This document shows positions 9,201-17,200 of a stretch of 41,731 bases of DNA, one piece after another (positions within the stretch are counted from its first letter, which is position 1; the number at the start of each line of letters is the position of its first letter). The DNA comes from Fimbriiglobus sp. (GTDB lineage: Bacteria; Planctomycetota; Planctomycetia; Gemmatales; Gemmataceae): contig JALHQU010000037.1 in the NCBI GenBank assembly GCA_022841795.1, forward strand, positions 1 to 41,731, read 5' to 3'. Under the pieces are notes generated by a model. That model did no database searches. It worked only from the letters and a program-made list of their open reading frames with translations, and had not been told where the DNA came from. Position numbers and translations under genes: made by a program.

Positions 9201-9565
9201 CCGTCGGCTTCATCGCCCTCTCGGGCGTGGCGGTGCTGAACGGACTCGTCATGGTGTCGTTCATCAACAGCCTGTACTTTCAGGGTGCGCCGCGGGACGA
9301 GGCGATCGTTCGCGGGTCGCTCACCCGCCTCCGCCCGGTGATGATGACGGCGGTTGTGGCCGCGCTCGGGTTCGTGCCGATGGCCCTCGCGACGGGCACC
9401 GGGGCGGAAGTGCAGCGGCCGCTCGCGGTGGTCGTCATCGGCGGCATCGTGTCCTCGACGGTGCTGACCCTGTTCGTGCTGCCCGCCCTCTACCGGCTGG
9501 TGATGCGGGACCGTGCGCCGGGCAAAGCAGCCGGGGAGGAGTCGTTGCCCGCTTTGGAATCGTGA
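6293..9565 (+). CDS. czcA: CzcA-type heavy-metal RND efflux pump (system B)
   Basis: A 1090-residue proton-driven inner-membrane pump of the heavy-metal efflux RND family, expelling divalent cations such as Zn, Co, Cd or Ni. The length matches CzcA. The fourth transmembrane helix reads D-F-G-L-I-V-D-G-A-V-I-I-V-E-N. It carries all three acidic proton-relay residues of CzcA (D426, D432, E439), whereas CusA-type pumps have a different arrangement. The periplasmic porter region has M-R-F-N-E-L-I-A-G-V-R-S-D-V, typical of the CzcA branch. The second half repeats the six-helix block, with G-Q-F-E-N-L-A-A-A-K-K-R before helix 7. It follows the adaptor by 17 bp and is followed after 7 bp by a small lipoprotein gene. 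Precise metal specificity cannot be assigned from sequence alone. Confidence 0.94.
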   Translation: MLERLLHFSIHHRLLVILLTAGAALVGVESLLRLPIDAVPDITNNQVQINTVYPAFSPPEVEKQLTFPVETALAGIPGLSYTRSLSRNGFSQVTAVFDDAVDIYFARQQVNERLTEARAALPPGAEPKMGPISTGLGEIYMWVVEYEQRTGERQPTEEGAAGFQSDGSFLTPEGRTLRSPLEKAAYLREIQDWVIRPQLKTVTGVAGVDAIGGYLKHYVVQPDPTKLVAFEVTLGDILTALEQNSQSSGAGYIEQRGESYVVRSSGMLRNEEEIADVMVREHRGIPIRVRDIASVVLGSELRTGSASENGEEVVVGTALMLIGENSRTVSKAVDEKLTQVNKSLPADIRAKPVLNRTKLVDATVRTVERNLSEGAILVIVVLLVLLGNIRAALITALAIPLSMCLTAFGMVQGRVSGNLMSLGAIDFGLIVDGAVIIVENCLRRLADKQHELGRTLTLDERLQEVVIATKETIQPSVYGQAIIVTVYVPILALTGIEGKMFQPMAVTVILALIAAFVLSMTFIPAMVAVCLGGRISEGENFIVRGLKRVYEPGLRIVLRHALPVVSAAAGAFVLSLWLFAQLGQEFVPTLDEKDLALQVLRMPRTSLTQSQEMQLAVEKTISSLPEVAFVFSKTGTAEIAADPMPPNISDTFVIFKAQAEWPNPSLPKADLVQRIRERVEKLPGNSYEFTQPIQMRFNELIAGVRSDVAVKLFGDDYEKMLPVAQEIFQVLKAVPGAADPKVEQVTGLPFLDISVKRREASRLGLSVKDVQDVIATAVGGREAGFVFEGDRRFNLLVRLPESLRTDLDTLRRLPVPLPSPRAGEEAEPVDGTDHAPGFVPLSSVAELNLVDGPNQISRENGKRRIVIQANVRGRDLGGFVAEAQKAIEEKVKLPAGYWTTWGGQFENLAAAKKRLLIVVPACFFLIFLLLFSTFGSVRQALMVFSAVPLALSGGIVSLWLCGLPFSISAAVGFIALSGVAVLNGLVMVSFINSLYFQGAPRDEAIVRGSLTRLRPVMMTAVVAALGFVPMALATGTGAEVQRPLAVVVIGGIVSSTVLTLFVLPALYRLVMRDRAPGKAAGEESLPALES

Positions 9566-9572
9566 GGTGTGT

Positions 9573-9983
9573 ATGAGACGAATCGTCGGACTGGTGACAG
9601 CCTGTCTCTTTGCCGGGTGTGTGTTCGCGTCAAACGACCTGGTGTCGCAGGGGGTGTACCGCGCGGAGATTGCCGCGCCGTTCGACGGCCCGCTCCGGTT
9701 GTCCGTGTCGGAGGAAAGCGGGACGTTGGTCGTCGCGGGGCGGTATCGCGGGATGGCCGGCCGCGGACCATTAACCCCGGCGGTTGAGGTGACGCTGGTG
9801 GCCCAAGACGGCACAGAGCTCGCGCAGGTGCGGGCGAGTTTCGTTCCCCACCCGACGAAGCGAATGAGTCACGCCGACTTCAGAGCCGAGTTCAGTGTGA
9901 TCCCACCGCCTGGTACGCGCATCCGTGTCAGCCCAAATTCTCCCGAGACGGAAACCCGACCGCTCGCCCCGACGCCTGAATAG
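9573..9983 (+). CDS. small lipoprotein at the end of the czc-like operon
   Basis: A 136-residue protein with a lipoprotein signal (L-F-A-G-C, lipid-modified Cys near residue 16). The start at 9573 has a GAGG ribosome binding site and lies 7 bp after the czcA stop, so it should be co-transcribed with the pump. After the signal it is a compact beta-rich domain of about 100 residues (hydrophobic/charged alternation in P-L-R-L-S-V-S-E-E-S and V-E-V-T-L-V-A-Q-D-G), then a Pro/Thr-rich tail. No cysteine besides the lipobox region, so it is unlike the Cys-rich proteins of the window. I do not recognise the family; an accessory or quality-control role for the pump is only a guess from position. Confidence 0.65.
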   Translation: MRRIVGLVTACLFAGCVFASNDLVSQGVYRAEIAAPFDGPLRLSVSEESGTLVVAGRYRGMAGRGPLTPAVEVTLVAQDGTELAQVRASFVPHPTKRMSHADFRAEFSVIPPPGTRIRVSPNSPETETRPLAPTPE

Positions 9984-10007
9984 GAACGGGCGCGTGGAGT
10001 AAAAGAA

Positions 10008-10034
10008 GGGGCCGTCTTCCAGTTCGCCGGCCCC
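10008..10034. terminator. hairpin between convergent genes, likely bidirectional terminator
   Basis: GGGGCCG (10008-10014) pairs with CGGCCCC (10028-10034) around a 13-nt loop, in the 65-bp gap between the end of system B and the end of the minus-strand gene at 10049. On the minus strand it is followed by an A/T-poor GGAAG then a short U run; no strong U-tract exists on the plus strand. Confidence 0.5.
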
Positions 10035-10048
10035 TCCCTTCTGTAGTG

Positions 10049-10657
10049 TTATTTGTTCCCTTCTAGGTAAGCGAGTTGCTCCAGTGCGGTCAGCACATGC
10101 GTGAACGCGATCGGTTGGAGCTGCAGGAGCAGGGGGTTCATGTGCCCGACGGCGGTATGCTGGCAGTCCGTCGAGAGGCTCTGGAAGTGCCAGCCCACGG
10201 GTACGCACTTGCCGATCACGTTGTCGGGCGGGGTGTCCTTCAGGATCTGGAACTCGGCCAGCACCCCCCAGACGAGTTGGATGGTGCAGCCCCCTTGTTG
10301 CAGTTCTTCGATCTGCCGGCGGAGCGTCTCGGCGGTCTGGCCGGTGAGCGGCAGGATGTGGGCCGGGACGCGGGTCACCATCAGGAAGTTCCGCATCTCG
10401 ACCAGTCCGGTCTGGCCGGGTTCGCAGTCCCACAGGACGACGCAACTCTCGGCGTCTTCGACGACCGTCGGCTCGCCGTTCGGCAGCCGGAAGCTCGCGC
10501 CCCGGTCCGGCCCGAACACCTTGCGGGCGTCCTTCGGCACGGTCATCTCGGCCGGGAGGCGGACGTGCCGCGCCTTCGCGACCACGGGGGCGAGCGGCCG
10601 GAGTTCCGGCGCTACCGGGAAGTCCCGGTAGTACTGCTGGAGCAGTGTGAAGCTCAT
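10049..10657 (-). CDS. hypothetical protein of about 200 residues
   Basis: A 202-residue soluble protein with no signal peptide or membrane segment. The ATG at 10657 is preferred over an upstream ATG at 10678 because a GAGG ribosome binding site lies about 7 nt before it. The sequence has a normal globular composition (V-V-L-W-D-C-E-P-G-Q-T-G-L-V-E-M near the middle, Q-L-V-W-G-V-L-A-E-F-Q-I-L later) and a helical Leu-rich C-terminus. It ends close to the terminator of system B and lies upstream of no obvious partner; the recombinase gene at 10889 is on the same strand about 230 bp upstream and may have brought it in. I do not recognise the family. Confidence 0.65.
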   Translation of the reverse strand: MSFTLLQQYYRDFPVAPELRPLAPVVAKARHVRLPAEMTVPKDARKVFGPDRGASFRLPNGEPTVVEDAESCVVLWDCEPGQTGLVEMRNFLMVTRVPAHILPLTGQTAETLRRQIEELQQGGCTIQLVWGVLAEFQILKDTPPDNVIGKCVPVGWHFQSLSTDCQHTAVGHMNPLLLQLQPIAFTHVLTALEQLAYLEGNK

Positions 10658-10888
10658 GGTCAACCTCTGTATTGGCATGGCTCGGGGGCGGGGCGGCTCG
10701 ACGGGTCGAGCGTGTCCCTCCGGGCGTCATGCGGCGGCGAATGTGGTAAGAGCGGCCCCGGGCGGAAATCCTCCCGCGTGGGGTGCTCGTGTTCTGATTT
10801 CACTCGATGGGCTGCGAAAGAGCGGAGGACGGGAACTAACACAGAATCGGTGAGAAGTCTTCTCGGGGAAAGCTCGGCCCGTCTTCCG

Positions 10889-11881
10889 TCAGATGAGAAT
10901 GCGCTCGATCTCGTCGAGGGTGATCTCGTCACTCGTGCGGTCGTAGAGTTTGGTCGTCCGCGGCGACTCGTGCGCGGCAATGGTCTGGGCGTTCTCAATG
11001 GTCCCGCCGTTCCCCAGATACGCTGTGATCCCGGTCGCGCGAAAGGTGTGGTTGCAAGTCGATTCCGGTAGCCCTGCTGCTGCCGCCCGCCGCTTCACCA
11101 TGCGGAGCGCGTCGTTCCGGTTCATCTGTGTGTCGGTGAGGAGGCCCTGGCGGGTGACAGTTGGGAAGAGGGGTGCCTTCTTGTCCTCCCCGATCCGGGC
11201 GGCGAACATGTAGGCGTCGAGGTACGCTTCGGCCGTGTGATGGGCCGGCACCTGGTGGAGTTTCCCGCCCTTCTCCCGGAACCGGAACCACCACCGCTTC
11301 CCGTCCTGGTAGTAGTCCTCGACCCGGAGGGAGACGGTGGCGCTCACCCGGGCAAAGCTGAACACCATGACGGCGATGATCGCGCGGTCGCGGAGGCCGA
11401 TGAGTTTCGCGGTGTCGATCGAGTCCAGAAGTTGACGGGCCTGTTCCGCATCCAGGACCGGGGTTTTCCCGCGCTTCACGACGTGCTTCGGCCCGCGGAC
11501 GGAGGACGCCGGATTCATGGCAAGAACCTGGCCGGTGACCAACCAGTCGAAGAGCATTCTGACAGCCGCCAGGTGCTGTTTGACGGTCGGCGGCGCGCCG
11601 GGGTGTCGCTCGATGTAGGCCGCGACGTGGATGGGTTCGATATCGAGGAGTTCGAGCCGGTATTCTCGGCACCACTCGAAGAATGCACCGACGGCCCGGG
11701 CGTAAGCCATCCGGGTGTTCTCATTCCGGATGGTCGCAGTGAAGAATTCCAGGAACCGCTTGCGGGCGTGAAGGCCGGCCCGATCGACCACAGCCGGAAC
11801 AATCCCGGTTGCATACCAGTCGATGACCGCACGCTCCGGAGCCGGAACTGACACCCCCTCTTTTCCCATTTGGTGCCTCAT
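10889..11881 (-). CDS. tyrosine recombinase / site-specific integrase
   Basis: A 330-residue XerC/D-like recombinase cutting and rejoining DNA through a covalent phosphotyrosine. The N-terminal SAM-like core-binding domain (about residues 35-125) precedes the catalytic domain. The active-site set is complete: R178 (F-A-R-V-S-A), a Lys in the beta-hairpin (K-G-G-K-L-H), H278-x-x-R281 (N-H-T-F-R), H304 (A-A-H-E-S) and the nucleophile Y313 (T-K-L-Y-D). An AAAGGA ribosome binding site precedes the start. It lies between efflux systems B and C, with no tRNA gene next to it. A resolvase, integron-type or element integrase role is possible. It differs clearly from the recombinase at 28245-29459, so it is not a recent duplicate. 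Confidence 0.93.
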   Translation of the reverse strand: MRHQMGKEGVSVPAPERAVIDWYATGIVPAVVDRAGLHARKRFLEFFTATIRNENTRMAYARAVGAFFEWCREYRLELLDIEPIHVAAYIERHPGAPPTVKQHLAAVRMLFDWLVTGQVLAMNPASSVRGPKHVVKRGKTPVLDAEQARQLLDSIDTAKLIGLRDRAIIAVMVFSFARVSATVSLRVEDYYQDGKRWWFRFREKGGKLHQVPAHHTAEAYLDAYMFAARIGEDKKAPLFPTVTRQGLLTDTQMNRNDALRMVKRRAAAAGLPESTCNHTFRATGITAYLGNGGTIENAQTIAAHESPRTTKLYDRTSDEITLDEIERILI

Positions 11882-12188
11882 AACGTCCTTTATGCGGCAC
11901 TGTCAAAGGAATCGATTCCGCCCCGGCAAGTCCCACGGCACGCACGGCACGATCAAGGAAGTCACAACACCTCGGCCGCCTTTGTTTCCGCTCGTTACCC
12001 TCCGAACAGGGCCTCGGGGCGGTGTCGGCAGCGACCCATCGGTGAACTGTCGCACCTTGAGGGAGGCAAGTTGCCGACGCTTTGGGTGCGGCATACGGTG
12101 GCCGTCTGCGCGGTTTCATTTGATAAGTTGTGCCGGTCGTGCCGAAGGAATAGATACTTCCGGTCACGCTCACATTTCTGAGTGCCAG
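11882..12188. other. divergent intergenic region between the recombinase and the system C channel gene
   Basis: About 300 bp without a convincing gene. It must carry the promoters of the minus-strand recombinase and the plus-strand TolC-type gene. I see no strong sigma-70-like pair, no clear operator dyad and no copy of the AACGGGC heptamer found at the other efflux promoters. A frame open across the region joins the channel gene but has no coding character before the signal peptide at 12189. Confidence 0.4.
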
Positions 12189-13625
12189 ATGGGACGGATT
12201 GGCCGCATTCTACTCGGGATTCTCGCCGGACTACCTCCGGTCTCGTCCGGGTGCGTGCTCACCTCGACCCCCAACGATGTGCCGGTCCACGCGAACCCCG
12301 CCGCGGCCCTTCCGGCGGCCCGGCCCGGCGGCACTGCTCCCCCGGCCCCGATCCGGCTCGCGTCACCCGCCACCCCCTCTCCGCAATTGCCGCACGCCGA
12401 TTCGGGGCGAACCCCGTTCGACCGCGGCGAGTTGACCGCCGAGGATGTCGTTCGGGTGGTGCTGGAGCGGAACCCGACGCTCGAACAGATGGTGGCGGCC
12501 GCCGCCGCGGTTGCGGCCCGGTATCCACAGGTCACGTCCCTCGACGACCCGATGCTCGGTTTCCAGACGGCCCCGTTCTCGGCCGGCTCCCCGCACGCCG
12601 ACTACGCGGCCCGGGTGGAGGTGTCGCAGAAGCTGCCGCTCTTCGGGAAGCGCGGCCTCCGCGGGCAGGTCGTGCTCGCCGAGGCGAGCGCCGCGACGGC
12701 GGACGTCGGCGACGCGAGACTCCAACTCGCGGAGGCCTCGCGGTCGGCCCTGGCGGACTACTTCCTGGCCGTGAGATCGCTCGGGGTGGCCGAGGAGAAC
12801 CTGACCCTCCTCCGCGAGTTCCGCCAGAACGCCGAGACCCGCTACAAGACGGGCCTCGCCCCCCAACAGGACATCCTCCAGTCGGACGTCGAACTCGCCC
12901 GGCTCGAAGAGCGGGTGGTGTCGCTCACGCGGGGGCGGCAGGTGGCGCGGGCGCGGATCAACACGCTCGCCCACCTCCCCCCCGACTCCCCTCTCCCGCT
13001 GCCGGCCGACTTCGGGCCGCCCGGCCCGCTCGGTGATGCGGCCGACCTGCGGGCGCGGGCGGTGGCGAACCGCCCGGACCTGAAGGCGCTCTCCGACCGG
13101 CTCGCGGCGGACGCCGCCACCCTCTCCCTGGCGGACCGGGAGTACCGACCGGACGTGGAACTGCTCACGGCGTACGACGGGTTCTGGCAGGGCGACGGCG
13201 GCCGCCCGCTCCAGTGGCAGGTGGGGGCGCGGGTGAACCTGCCGCTCCGCCTCGGGCGGCGGGACGGGGCGGTGGCGGAAGCCCGGGCGAAGGTGGCACA
13301 GCGGCGGGCCGAGATCGCCCGACTCACCGACCAGATCGGCCTCCAGGTGCAGGAGGCGTTCGAGCAGGTGAGCGAGAGCGTGCAGGTGGTCAAGCTGTAC
13401 GAGACGAAGGCGCTACCGGCGGCGGCCGCGAACGTGAAAGAAGCCCAGTCCGCGTATGTGACCGGGAAGGTGCCGTTCCTGTCCCTCGTCGAGGCGCAGC
13501 GGAACGCGATCGCGGTGCGGGACCGCCTCAACGAGGCCAGGGCGGAGGCGTTCCGCCGGCGGGCGGTTCTCGACCGGGCGGTCGGCGAGCCCGTCCCGGC
13601 TAGCGGCCCGCTGTCGGGCCGCTAG
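12189..13625 (+). CDS. TolC-family outer-membrane efflux lipoprotein (system C, CusC-like)
   Basis: A 478-residue outer-membrane factor. The frame is open well upstream, but the start at 12189 is chosen because it opens a lipoprotein signal (M-G-R-I-G-R-I-L-L-G-I-L-A-G-L ending V-S-S-G-C). A Pro/Ala-rich linker of about 70 residues follows. The two structural repeats then begin at the E-R-N-P-T-L-E-Q-M motif and at N-R-P-D-L-K-A-L near residue 295, both standard for the family. It is convergent with the minus-strand cus-type genes. The channel for the CusA pump at 14286 is thus encoded on the opposite strand, an unusual split of the C component from B and A. Its function with that pump is inferred from adjacency. 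Confidence 0.88.
   Translation: MGRIGRILLGILAGLPPVSSGCVLTSTPNDVPVHANPAAALPAARPGGTAPPAPIRLASPATPSPQLPHADSGRTPFDRGELTAEDVVRVVLERNPTLEQMVAAAAAVAARYPQVTSLDDPMLGFQTAPFSAGSPHADYAARVEVSQKLPLFGKRGLRGQVVLAEASAATADVGDARLQLAEASRSALADYFLAVRSLGVAEENLTLLREFRQNAETRYKTGLAPQQDILQSDVELARLEERVVSLTRGRQVARARINTLAHLPPDSPLPLPADFGPPGPLGDAADLRARAVANRPDLKALSDRLAADAATLSLADREYRPDVELLTAYDGFWQGDGGRPLQWQVGARVNLPLRLGRRDGAVAEARAKVAQRRAEIARLTDQIGLQVQEAFEQVSESVQVVKLYETKALPAAAANVKEAQSAYVTGKVPFLSLVEAQRNAIAVRDRLNEARAEAFRRRAVLDRAVGEPVPASGPLSGR
13601..13624. terminator. perfect hairpin overlapping the stop codon, between convergent genes
   Basis: TAGCGGCCCG pairs with CGGGCCGCTA around a CTGT loop: a perfect 10-bp stem and 4-nt loop that includes part of the stop codon of the channel gene (13623-13625). 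It sits 18 bp from the end of the convergent gene at 13642. No U-tract follows on either strand, so it may block readthrough or protect 3' ends rather than act as a textbook intrinsic terminator. Confidence 0.45.
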
Positions 13626-13641
13626 CCGAGGGGGGAGCCGG

Positions 13642-14262
13642 TTACTTCTTCACCTCGACCTTCGCCGCCTTCACCCACCGCTTGCCGTCCTTCTCGCTCG
13701 CGGTGCCGGTGACTTTCGCGTCGGCCTTCGTGCCGCCGCCGCACAGCCCCTCGTGGTAGGTCTCGCCGTTCCCCTTGTCGTCCAGGAAGTAGGTGACGGT
13801 CTTCTCCCCGTCCTTCACCTGGATGGCGTTCGTGCATTTCGTGACGCCCGGCTCCTTCAGCCCGCACTTCGCGCACATCATGGTGCCGGTGAGGGAGACT
13901 TCTTTGTCGGCCTTCGCCGCCGGCTTGCCGTCCCCACCGGCCTTGTCGTCGGGGGCGGCGTGAACCGCGTGGCCCGCGGCGACTTGGCCGGTCGCGACGG
14001 GGGCCGTGACCGTGGAGGCCATCCCGACCATCGCGGGCATCGCCGACGCCGTCACGCCGGCGGTCGCGCACTTCGCGCACCCGGCCGTCGGCACGGCGGA
14101 GGTGACGTGGTACTGCACGGGCACGGCAGACTTCGTGCCGGGCGACGGACTCCGCACGCTCACGGTCGTCGTCGGGCGGGCGCACCCGCACTGGGCCTGG
14201 GCCGCCGGGACGCCGGCTCCGAGCAGGACGGCCGCGGCCGCGGCGAACAGGGGACGCATCAT
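13642..14262 (-). CDS. secreted protein with a Cys-pair domain (planctomycete DUF6370-like), end of system C
   Basis: A 206-residue exported protein. The start at 14262 has AAGGAG 7 nt upstream. The signal peptide ends A-Q-A-Q, followed by C-G-C at the mature N-terminus. A low-complexity Ala/Val/Pro linker with a C-A-K-C pair comes next. The C-terminal domain of about 85 residues carries M-M-C-A-K-C-G-L, a further Cys in T-K-C-T-N-A and G-L-C-G-G-G, and ends in K-K. It resembles a planctomycete secreted-domain family that I recall as DUF6370; that name is from memory. It is the last gene of the minus-strand CusBA operon, 23 bp after the pump stop. Three Cys pairs suggest copper or silver binding in the periplasm. 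Confidence 0.75.
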   Translation of the reverse strand: MMRPLFAAAAAVLLGAGVPAAQAQCGCARPTTTVSVRSPSPGTKSAVPVQYHVTSAVPTAGCAKCATAGVTASAMPAMVGMASTVTAPVATGQVAAGHAVHAAPDDKAGGDGKPAAKADKEVSLTGTMMCAKCGLKEPGVTKCTNAIQVKDGEKTVTYFLDDKGNGETYHEGLCGGGTKADAKVTGTASEKDGKRWVKAAKVEVKK

Positions 14263-14285
14263 CAGAGAACTCCTTCCAACGGGAC

Positions 14286-17200
14286 TCACCGGGGGAGCAG
14301 CCGCTCGGCGCGGCCGGGTTCTTCCCCGGTGTGTACGGGCACCTCGGCCCCTTCCGGTTCGGACGGAAGGGGGGCGAGGGGGATCGGCGTTTCTTCGGAT
14401 TGCGTAGGAGCGGCCCGCTGGTGGTTGAGTAACCCCGCCGCTTGCAGCTTGAGCCACCGGCCGCGGCGGACCCAGAAGAAGCGGACCGGCAGGAAGATGT
14501 CCACCACCTCGTCGGAGATGAGCAGCCCGCCGAGGACGGGGAGGGCCATCGGGGCGAGCACCTCGCCGCCGACGCCGGCGGCGAACACCATCGGGAAGAT
14601 GGCGACGATGGCCACCCCCTCGGTGAGCAGTTTCGGGCGGAGGCGGTGGACGGCCCCCTCGATGACCGCCGCGCGGAGTTCGTCGAGGGACTGGATGTTT
14701 TCCAGCCCGCCCCGCTTGTCGATGGCCTCGCGGAGGTAGACGAGCATGATGATGCCGGTCTCGGTCGCCATCCCGAAGCAGGCGATGAACCCGACCCAGA
14801 CGGCGACGCTGAACTCGGTCGGCGGGGCGTCCCAGCCGTTCAGCAGTTTCGGGAACAGGAACAGGAAGAACGCCCCGCCCGCGAGGGCTTCGGGCACGGC
14901 GAGCATCATCAGACCGGCGTCGGCGAGGTCGTGGTAGGTCAGGTACAGGATGACGAAGATGACCAGGATCACCGCCGGGAACACCCAGCGGAGGGTGCGG
15001 GCGGCCCGCTCCTGGTGCTCGAACTCGCCGGCCCACTCGACGTGAACCCCTTCGGGCAGTTTCACCTTCTGCCCGACGACCCGCTTGGCTTCTTCGACGA
15101 ACCCGACCGCGTCCCGGCCGCGGACGTTCAGAGTGACGTAGTTCAGCAGCCGCCCGTTCTCGCTCTTCACCACCGCCGGGCCTTCGACGATCTGCACGTC
15201 GGCGACGGCGGTGAGCGGCACGAACTTCCGTCCCTTCGCGGCGTGGCTCGGCACCCCCGTGTGCGGGTCGGTGCGGAAGCTCGCCTCGCCGGTCGCGGCC
15301 GGCATGTCGGCCCTCTTCGGTTCGCTCGTCCCGGCGGGGATGAGGAGTCGCCGCACGGCCTCTTCGTCGTCCCGCTCCGCCCGGGCGTAGCGGACCCGCA
15401 CCGGGAATCGCTCCCGCTTCTCGACGGTGTACGTCACCACCCGTCCGGCGAGTGCCGTTTCGATCTCGGTCTGCACGTCCTCGACCGACACCCCGTAGCG
15501 GGCCGCCTTGACCCGGTCGATGGTGACATCGAGATACCCCTTCCCCATGATCGGCGCGGCCACCACGTCCCGCGCACCGGGGACGGGTTTTACCGCCGCC
15601 TCGATCTGCTGGCAGACGCGGTTCACCGTGTCGAGGTCCGGGCCGAACACTTTCACGCCGATGTCGGTCCGCACCCCGGTCGAGAGCATCTCGATGCGGT
15701 TGATGATCGGCTGGGTGAAGATGTTGCTCCACCCCGGCACCTGGAGGACGCGGCCCATCTCGTCGTCCACCAGGTCGCCCTTCGGCCCGCCGGTCCGGGT
15801 GTGGAAGAACATGCGGTCGCGGAACGGCTTCTCCAATTCCGCCCGCAGTTCGCCGAACGGGGCGAGTGCCGCCGAGTCCGCGGCGCGGCCGAGTTGGGCC
15901 TGGACGACCTCGACGGCGAACCGTTCGGCGTCCCCGCCGCGCGGGGCCGCGGCGAGATGTCCGAGCGGCTTCGCCGCCTTCACGAGCTCTTCGAGTGCGA
16001 ACCAGGTGAACGCCTCCGTGCCGCGGTCGAACAGTTCCCAGTTCACCCGCTTCATCCGCTCGCGCCAGTGCCGCTCGCGCTCGGTCTCGACGGCCGCGAA
16101 CACGACCCCGGCGAGAGAGTTCGGCGAACCGCCGAGCACCCCGCGGACGCCGGACCAGACCCGTTCGCCCGGTGACTCGACGAGCCGGAGGGCGTCGGCC
16201 GGGTCGTCCAGGTGCCCCGCCTCGCGCAGTCGTGTCGCCGTCGCCTGCTGCATCCGGGCGACGACCTCTTCGGCCGGGCTGGTGACGAGCCGTCTCCCGT
16301 CATCGGCCAGCGTGCGAACGAGGTCGTCGGTGACGGCGGTCTCGCTCTCACCGCTCAGTTCTTTGACCTGCCCGCCGGACCGAATCCGGCGAACGGTCTC
16401 GGCGACGACGAAGCTGGTCAGAGTCGGGCCGAGTTCCCCCTCGAACTCGCGGTAGCGGCGGAGGGCGAGTTCCCGCATCACCTCGTCGAACCGCTCGATC
16501 GCTTTTTGGGCCGCGTCGTTCACGAGCGAATCGCGGTCGGCGGGTTTCGCCTCGACGACGAACCCGTGCGCCTCCAAGGAGGCCAGCACGGCCCGCGTCT
16601 GGGCGGCCGCGTCCGGGTAGCGGAGCACCCGCCTCGGCCAGTACGCGCGGGGGCGGAAGTTGACGAACGTCTCCACCATGTCGAGCGGGGCCGGGTCGGT
16701 GGCCGTGTCCGCCCGGCCGGCCTTGCCGACGACGCCCTCCACTTCGGGGAACCCGCGGAGGAGCGCGTTCCGCGCCTTCAGGTCGTCGGCCACCTGGGTG
16801 ACGCTCGCCCGTGGGACCGTCACCGGCATGTCGAGCGTGGTCCCCTCGTCGAGCATGGGCATGAACGACACGCCGATCTTGGGGAAGTGCCACGCCCAGA
16901 GTCCCAGGACGACGAGGGTGACGAACGAGAGGAGTTGCCACCCGGCCCCCCGCGTCATCAGAACGGTGAACGCGGTGACGACGGCGAAGGTGACGAGGAA
17001 CGCCACCCGCCACGCCTGCTCCGCCGCCCCCATGCCGACGAGCGCCTGGAGCGGGAACAGGCCGGCCGCGAGGATGAGGAGCGCCGCGAACCCCCACATG
17101 ACCAAGTTCCGGCGGTCGAGTGCCCAGGTGAGGAGCGGGCGGTAGATGCGGATGAAACTGCGGACGATCCAGCTCTCCTCCTCGCTCCGGAGCCGCCCCT

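Noticed and set aside
14263-15732. Upstream extension of the secreted Cys protein frame into the CusA gene
   Set aside because: Only the part from 14262 onwards has a signal peptide, cysteine pairs and a ribosome binding site. The upstream part is an out-of-frame reading of CusA.
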